DNA of 34,784 nucleotides. Source: Nitriliruptoria bacterium (GTDB lineage Bacteria > Actinomycetota > Nitriliruptoria > Euzebyales > Egibacteraceae). The translations under genes and the position numbers were made by a program. Where the stretch lies: NCBI GenBank assembly GCA_003550425.1, contig PUKE01000285.1, forward strand, positions 1-34,784. The letters run 5' to 3'. Below the pieces are notes generated by a model. That model was not told the origin of the DNA and did not search any database. It worked only from the letters and a program-made list of their open reading frames with translations. Positions 29,352 to 34,784 of this stretch are shown here, piece by piece (within the stretch, counting starts at the first letter, position 1; each line of letters starts with the position of its first letter).

Positions 29352-31813
29352 GAGCGGCGCCGGCGGCGGCGACCACCGCCGCCGTCGTCGTCACCCCCGC
29401 CGCGACGCGAGCGCGACTCGCCGCCGCCCTCGTCGCCGCCGCGACGCCGCGAGCGCGTGCGGCTGCGGCCGCGGCCACCGCCCTCGCCCTCCGAGGAGCC
29501 CTTGGGCTCGGCGTCCTCGGGCTCGGGGCCGGTCGAGGCCTTGGCGGCGGGCTCGGGCGCGGGCTCCGGGGCGGCCTCGGGCGCGGGCTCGCCGCCGCCC
29601 TCGGCGCCCTCGGGGTCGGCGAGGACGAGCGAGAACTTGCCGTCCCCGCGGACCTCGGCCACCTCGACCCACAGCTTGTCGCCGACGCTGACGGCCTCAT
29701 CGGCGTGCGACAGCCGCTGGCCACCCGGCTTGGGCAGCTTCGAGATGTGCAGCAGGCCATCCGAGCCGGGCGTGAGCGACACGAACGAGCCGAAGTCGGC
29801 GTTCTTGACGACCGTGCCGTAGTACCGCTCGCCCTCCTGGGGCACCACCGGGTTGGCGATCGCGCGGACGCGGTCCAGCGCCGCCTGGGCGGCGATCCCG
29901 TCGGAGGAGTAGATCTGGACCAGGCCGCGGCCGTCGACGTCCTCCACGGAGATGTCGGCGCCGGTCTCGTCCTGGATCTCGTTGATGATCTTGCCCTTGG
30001 GCCCGATCACCTCGCCGACCTTCTCGAGCGGGATGTACTCGGTGAGCACCCGCGGCGCGTTCGGGTTCATCTCGGCGCGCGGCTCGGCGATGGCCTCGGC
30101 CATCGCGTCGAGGACCTCCAGGCGCGCGTCGCGGGCCTGGCCCAGCGCCTGGCGCAGGATGTCGGCGGAGATGCCCGCGAGCTTGGTGTCGAGCTGCAGG
30201 GCGGTGACGAACTCGCGCGTGCCCGCCACCTTGAAGTCCATGTCGCCGAAGGCGTCCTCGGCGCCGAGGATGTCGGTCAGCGTCTGGAGCTTGCCGTCCT
30301 GGCTGACCAGGCCCATGGCGATGCCGCCGACCGGCGCGTAGATCGGCACGCCGGCGTCCATGAGCGACAGCGTCGAGGCGCACACGCTGGCCATCGAGGT
30401 GGAGCCGTTGGAGCTCATCACCTCGCTGACCAGGCGCAGGGCGTAGGGGAAGTCCTCCTTGGGCGGCACGACCGCGGCGACGGCGCGCTCGGCGAGGGCG
30501 CCATGGCCGATCTCGCGGCGCTTGGGGCCGCGCATGAAGCCGGCCTCACCGGTGGAGAACGGCGGGAAGTTGTAGTGGTGGATGTAGCGCTTCTCGGTGT
30601 GGGGGTCCACGGTGTCCAGGCGCTGGGCCTCGCGGGTCATGCCGAGGGTGAGGATGTTGAGCACCTGGGTCTCGCCGCGGGTGAACAGCCCGGTGCCGTG
30701 CATCCGCGGGATCAGCCCCACCTCGGCCGACAGCGGCCGGATGTCGCGCGGCCCGCGGCCGTCGATGCGCACGCCCTCGTGGACGATGCGCTTGCGCACC
30801 GTGGTCTTCTCCAGCGACTTGAAGGCGTTCTTGGCCTGCGCCTCCAGCTGGTCGTCGGTGACCTCGACGGCGCTGGCCTCCTCGTCGTCGAACACCGCGT
30901 CGATGGCGGCGTCGCGCAGCGCGTCGATCCGCGCCTCGCGCTCGGCCTTGTCGAGCTGGTCGTCGCCGACGATGCCGGCGAGCTCGTCGGCCGCCCGGCG
31001 CTCCACCGCGGCGTAGACGCGCTCGTCGTAGTCGGGGTAGACGGGGAAGGTCTTCTCCGAGGTGGTCCCGACCTGGTCGACGAGCTCGCGCTGGGCGTCG
31101 CACAGCTGGCGCAGGTAGGGCTTGGCCTCGTCGAGCGCGTTGGCGAGCACCTCCTCGGTGGGGGTGGCGCCGCCGGTGTCGGCCGAGACGACCGCGTTCT
31201 CGGTGGCCTCCGCCTCGACCATGAGGATGTCGATCTCGTCGGTCTCGTCGTTGAGGCGGCCGGCGACCACGAGGTCGAAGATCGCCTCGGACGCGAGGGT
31301 CGAGAAGGTCGGGAAGGGCGTCCAGCGCCCATCGCGGTCCATGGCCATGCGCAGCCCGGCCACGGGGCCGTCGAAGGGCAGGCCCGACAGCATCGTGGCG
31401 ACCGACGCGCCGTTGATCGCGGCGACGTCCGGCGGGTGCTCCTGATCGGCCGACAGCGTCATGATCACGACCTGCACCTCGTTGCGCAGGCGCTCGTCGA
31501 AGGTCGGCCGCAGGGGGCGGTCCACCAGGCGGCAGGTCAGGATCGCGTTCTCGCTGGGACGGCCCTCGCGCTTGAAGAAGCTGCCGGGGATCCGCCCGGC
31601 GGCGTACATCTTCTCCTCGTAGTCGACCGTCAGGGGGAAGAAGTCGAGGTGCTCCTTCGGCTTCGACGACGCGGTGGTCGTGACGTTCAGGACGGTGTCG
31701 CCCATCCGCACGACCGCGGAGCCGTCGGCGAGCCCGGCCAGCTTGCCGGTCTCGAAGGTGATGTCGGTGTCGCCGACGCGGGTGTGCGCGTGCTTCGTGC
31801 CGAGCGTGCCCAT
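29348..31813 (-). CDS. pnp: Polyribonucleotide nucleotidyltransferase (PNPase) with low-complexity R/G/D/E-rich C-terminal tail
   Basis: GRIPGSFFKREGRPSENAILTCRLVDRPLRP, RTRGETQ-type RMHGTGLFTRGETQVLNILTLG, EVMSSNGSTSMASVCASTLSLMDAGVPI, KH (EVIGPKGKIINEIQDETGADISVEDVDGRG) and S1 domains. Confidence 0.97.
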   Translation of the reverse strand: MGTLGTKHAHTRVGDTDITFETGKLAGLADGSAVVRMGDTVLNVTTTASSKPKEHLDFFPLTVDYEEKMYAAGRIPGSFFKREGRPSENAILTCRLVDRPLRPTFDERLRNEVQVVIMTLSADQEHPPDVAAINGASVATMLSGLPFDGPVAGLRMAMDRDGRWTPFPTFSTLASEAIFDLVVAGRLNDETDEIDILMVEAEATENAVVSADTGGATPTEEVLANALDEAKPYLRQLCDAQRELVDQVGTTSEKTFPVYPDYDERVYAAVERRAADELAGIVGDDQLDKAEREARIDALRDAAIDAVFDDEEASAVEVTDDQLEAQAKNAFKSLEKTTVRKRIVHEGVRIDGRGPRDIRPLSAEVGLIPRMHGTGLFTRGETQVLNILTLGMTREAQRLDTVDPHTEKRYIHHYNFPPFSTGEAGFMRGPKRREIGHGALAERAVAAVVPPKEDFPYALRLVSEVMSSNGSTSMASVCASTLSLMDAGVPIYAPVGGIAMGLVSQDGKLQTLTDILGAEDAFGDMDFKVAGTREFVTALQLDTKLAGISADILRQALGQARDARLEVLDAMAEAIAEPRAEMNPNAPRVLTEYIPLEKVGEVIGPKGKIINEIQDETGADISVEDVDGRGLVQIYSSDGIAAQAALDRVRAIANPVVPQEGERYYGTVVKNADFGSFVSLTPGSDGLLHISKLPKPGGQRLSHADEAVSVGDKLWVEVAEVRGDGKFSLVLADPEGAEGGGEPAPEAAPEPAPEPAAKASTGPEPEDAEPKGSSEGEGGGRGRSRTRSRRRGGDEGGGESRSRRGGGDDDGGGGRRRRRRS

Positions 31814-31917
31814 GGGTGCGCTCGCCTCCTCGTGATCGGGGTCAGACGGCTCCCGGACGCCAGCGGCGCCCGGGCTCGTCGGTGACCGGGGCGAGGGAGC
31901 GACGCCGGCATGGCTGC

Positions 31918-31985
31918 CAGTTCCCAGTGGTCGCGGCTGCGCGCGGCGCGCCTCGGCGCGGTGCAGCCGCGGCCACTGACAACTG
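31918..31985 (-). ncRNA. Long stem-loop in pnp 5' leader (candidate RNase III/PNPase autoregulatory element)
   Basis: Arms 31918-31940 and 31963-31985: CAGTT-cc-CAGTGGtCGCGGCTGC / GCAGCCGcGGCCACTG-ac-AACTG, ~20 of 23 positions complementary. Confidence 0.7.
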
Positions 31986-32063
31986 ACGGTCCATCGACGT
32001 CGGCTCCTCGCGGGGTCACCGTTGGTGCTACGGGACGCGCGTGCGGGTGCCCGCCCCAACGCG

Positions 32064-32093
32064 ACGACGCCGAGCCCTGCGGCTCGGCGTCGT
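32064..32093 (-). terminator. Perfect 13-bp stem, 4-nt loop hairpin immediately after rpsO
   Basis: ACGACGCCGAGCC-CTGC-GGCTCGGCGTCGT, 2 bp past the rpsO stop. Confidence 0.7.
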
Positions 32094-32095
32094 GG

Positions 32096-32368
32096 TCAGC
32101 GGCGGATCCCGAGGCGCCCGATGATCTCGCGGTAGCGCTCGATGTCGCTGCGCTGGAGGTAGTCCAGCAGCCGCCGGCGCTGGCCGACGAGCATCAGCAG
32201 CCCACGGCGCGAGTGGTGGTCCTTCTTGTGGGTCTTGAGGTGCTCGGTGAGGTGCTCGATGCGGGCGGTCAGCAGCGCGATCTGGACCTCCGGGGAGCCG
32301 GTGTCGCCCGGCTCGCGCTGGAACTCCTCGATGATCTGCTGCTTGTTCTCCAGGACGGCCTTGGCCAC
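32096..32368 (-). CDS. rpsO: 30S ribosomal protein S15
   Basis: [93 protein letters not shown] start. Confidence 0.98.
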   Translation of the reverse strand: MAKAVLENKQQIIEEFQREPGDTGSPEVQIALLTARIEHLTEHLKTHKKDHHSRRGLLMLVGQRRRLLDYLQRSDIERYREIIGRLGIRR

Positions 32369-32481
32369 GGATCAGTCTCCTTGTCGCACGTCTCCCGCCG
32401 GGTGGACCAGGCGATCGGGGGTCGGCCTGCCTCGGGGACTTCGACCCTCCTCGCGGCCACGGACCGCGGCACCCGCGCGCG

Positions 32482-32497
32482 GGCACGATTGCGTGCC
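32482..32497 (-). terminator. Hairpin GGCACG-N4-CGTGCC in the E1-rpsO gap
   Basis: 6-bp stem, 4-nt loop, 58 nt after the E1 stop; terminator or part of an rpsO leader. Confidence 0.3.
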
Positions 32498-32554
32498 GCC
32501 CGTCGAGGCGGCTACCGAGCAGTCTGCCACGCGCCGCACCCGCGGACAACGCGG

Positions 32555-34784
32555 CTAGCGGCCGCCCCGACCGGCGGCGAGGAGGCGCCGCACGCCGGCG
32601 ACGATGTCGTCCTCGCCGAGCAGGACGTGGTCGGCCGCGGGGCCGAGCGGCACATAGCTGTCGGCGCTGCGCGCCGAGCCCACCGGCCGGTCGGCGAGGC
32701 CGCGCTCGGCGAGGTCGCCCAGCACCGCGTCGGCGATCCCCCCGCCGGTCGCGCGGGCCTCGTCGGCCACCAGCACCGCGCCACACGCCCGCACGTGGGC
32801 CCGCAGCGCCGCCAGCGGCAGCGGGGCGAGCCAGCGCACGTCGACCACGCGCGCGCCGACCCCGTCCTCGGTGGCCAGCCGATGGGCTGCCCGCAGGCCC
32901 AGGCGCAGCCCGTTGCCGTAGGTGACGATCAGCGCGTCGCGGGCCTCGGGATGCCACACGCCGACCTCGCCGGGCAGCAGGGCCGTCCCCGGCGGCGTGG
33001 GCTCGCACAGCCACCCCTCGTCGCCGTCGACGTGCAGGTCGCGCTCGTGGTACAGCGCGATCGGCTCCAGGAGCGCCACGACGCGCCCCTGGGCGGCGGC
33101 GAGGGCGAGGCAGCCGCGCAGCATCGCGGCCGCGTCGTCGCCGCGCGCGGGGCAGGCGACCACCAGCCCCGGGATGTCGCGCAGCGCCCCGACGCTGTTG
33201 TCGTTGTGGAAGTGCCCGCCGAACCCCTTCTGGTAGGCGAGCCCGGGAACCCGCACGACCATCGGGCTCTGGTAGGCCCCGGATGAGAGGAAGGCTTGCG
33301 AGCACGCCTCGCCGCGCAGCTGGTCGAGGGCGTTGTGGAGGTAGGCGAGGTACTGGATCTCGGGCACCGGCAACAGCCCGAGCAGCCCCGCGCCCTGGGC
33401 GGTGCCAAGGATCGTCGTCTCATCCAGCGGGGTGTCGAACACGCGCCGGGCCCCGAAGGCGCGCTGCAGGCCGCGGGTCACGCCGTAGACCCCGCCCTTG
33501 GCCCCGACGTCCTCCCCGAACGCCAGCATCGTCGGTCGGCGGGCGAGCTCCTCGGCGAGCACCGCGTTGAGGTGGCCGGCCAGCGTGCGAGGCTCGCCGG
33601 ACCGCGGCGGTGGCACCGCCGCTGCGCCGGCCTCGGCCTCGGCGCCGGCCTTGGCCTCGGCCCGCACCCGGGCGTCGTCGAGGGGGGTGGCCAGCGGCGC
33701 CATCACGGCCTCGGCGCTGCCCAGGGGCGGCTCGCCGGCCACGTCGTCGGCGAGGCGGGCCACCTGGGCGCGGGTCTCGGCGACGACCTCGCGCAGCTCG
33801 GCCGGGGAGGCCGCCCCCGCCGCGGTCAGCGCTCGTGCCAGAGCGAGCAGCGGGTCGCGGGCCTCGTCGGCCTCGATCGCCGCGCGCGAGCGGTAGGCGT
33901 GCTCGACGTCGCCGCCCGCGTGGCCCCACAAGCGCACGACGTCGAGGTGCAGCACCACGGGCTGGCGTCGCTCGCGGCAGGCGGTCACGGCCTCGGCGAC
34001 GGCGTCCCAGGCCTCGGCGGGCGTCCCGGTGGCGTGCACGTAGCGCAGGTGCGGCCAGGCGCCGAGGGTCTCGGCGACCCACCGCCCGGGGGTGTCGACG
34101 CTGATGCCGAGGCCGTTGTCCTCACAGACCAGCAGCACCGGGGCGGGGGCTCCGCGGCGGGCGGCGTAGCGGGCCGCGTTGATCCCGGCCAGGGCGGTCG
34201 CGTGGTTGATGGCCGCGTCGCCGAACGAGCAGCACACGATGCTGTCGTGGGGCACCGGCAGCGGGAGGTCGAGCCGGCGGGCGCGCTCGAGGGCGAACGC
34301 GGTCCCCGTCGCCTTCGGCAGGTGGCTGGCGATCGTGGAGGTCTGCGGCGGCATCCAGCGAGCCGCGCTGCCCCAGACCTTGTGGCGGCCCTGGGCGATC
34401 GGGTCGGCGGCGCTGGTGACCAGCGAGCGCAGCACGTCGCGCAGCACCGTCTCGCGGTCATCGCCGGCGATGCGATGGCGGGCCAGCACGAGCGCCCCGG
34501 AGCGGTAGTGCAGCAGCGCGGGGTCGGTGGGGCGCAACTGTGCGCCGAGCAGCGCGTTGCGCTCGTGGCCGGCGCTGGCGATCGTGTACCAGCCGGCCCC
34601 GCGAGCCTTGAGCTCGCGGGCGGCGAGGTCCACCTGCCGCGAGGCGACCATGTCGGCGAACGCCGCGCGGACGGCGCCGGCGGTGAGCCCCGAGCCCGGC
34701 TCGAGCGGTGCGTCGGGCGCCAGCCGCGCCGCGGGCTCCGGCGCGCTCGCGAGCAGCGCGTCCAGCCGCGCCTCCGAGGCAACC
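32555..34784 (-). CDS. Fused alpha/beta E1 component of a thiamine-dependent 2-oxoacid dehydrogenase (branched-chain/pyruvate type); 5' end beyond the window
   Basis: Alpha: GWYTIASAGHERNALLGAQLRPTDPALLHYRSGALVLAR, SFGDAAINHATALAGIN; beta: NAVLAEELARRPTMLAFGEDVGAKGGVYGVTRGLQRAFGARRVFDTPLDE, EIQYLAYLHNALDQLRGEA. Frame stays open to 34783 (VASEARLDALLASAPEPAARLAPDAPLEPGSGLTAGAVRAAFADMVASRQVD...). Confidence 0.92.
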   Translation of the reverse strand, partial: VASEARLDALLASAPEPAARLAPDAPLEPGSGLTAGAVRAAFADMVASRQVDLAARELKARGAGWYTIASAGHERNALLGAQLRPTDPALLHYRSGALVLARHRIAGDDRETVLRDVLRSLVTSAADPIAQGRHKVWGSAARWMPPQTSTIASHLPKATGTAFALERARRLDLPLPVPHDSIVCCSFGDAAINHATALAGINAARYAARRGAPAPVLLVCEDNGLGISVDTPGRWVAETLGAWPHLRYVHATGTPAEAWDAVAEAVTACRERRQPVVLHLDVVRLWGHAGGDVEHAYRSRAAIEADEARDPLLALARALTAAGAASPAELREVVAETRAQVARLADDVAGEPPLGSAEAVMAPLATPLDDARVRAEAKAGAEAEAGAAAVPPPRSGEPRTLAGHLNAVLAEELARRPTMLAFGEDVGAKGGVYGVTRGLQRAFGARRVFDTPLDETTILGTAQGAGLLGLLPVPEIQYLAYLHNALDQLRGEACSQAFLSSGAYQSPMVVRVPGLAYQKGFGGHFHNDNSVGALRDIPGLVVACPARGDDAAAMLRGCLALAAAQGRVVALLEPIALYHERDLHVDGDEGWLCEPTPPGTALLPGEVGVWHPEARDALIVTYGNGLRLGLRAAHRLATEDGVGARVVDVRWLAPLPLAALRAHVRACGAVLVADEARATGGGIADAVLGDLAERGLADRPVGSARSADSYVPLGPAADHVLLGEDDIVAGVRRLLAAGRGGR

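Noticed and set aside
31814-32059. Upstream extension of the pnp ORF (82 extra codons)
   Set aside because: The extension covers the leader hairpin; PNPase homology begins at MGTLGTKHAHTRV (31813).

Overview
High-GC actinobacterial-type chromosomal window; the lineage cannot be assigned from sequence alone. It carries a conserved housekeeping backbone on the minus strand: rpsO, pnp, M16 protease, dapB, a ThyX-family gene, dapA, RNase J, ftsK, cinA, recA. Accessory genes are interposed between backbone genes. Most notable observations: (1) at the left edge, recA is interrupted exactly inside the Walker A P-loop (GPESSGK|) by an intein with clear splicing blocks A and B and the start of a LAGLIDADG-like block C, and there is a perfect SOS-type box upstream; (2) an AlkZ-like (HTH_42) putative DNA glycosylase with a Q-A-Q motif lies next to a DHA2 efflux pump and close to recA; (3) a 103-bp tandem repeat array of mutually exclusive hairpins, with a symmetric 38-bp interrupted palindrome, fills the ftsK-cinA gap; (4) a tandem-duplicated ThyX-like protein has its signature motif split between the two halves; (5) a ~1860-aa single-chain carboxylase has eukaryote-like BC-BCCP-central-CT order; (6) a beta-phosphoglucomutase-GH65 phosphorylase fusion sits behind a LacI/CcpA-like operator; (7) an orphan kinase-like protein has the H-box His replaced by Asp; (8) a coiled-coil membrane protein carries four (D)DATQALGG repeats resembling phospho-Thr/FHA sites; (9) a long rpsO-pnp intergenic hairpin resembles an RNase III/PNPase autoregulatory leader. 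All calls come from reading the sequence and supplied ORFs; no database search was run.
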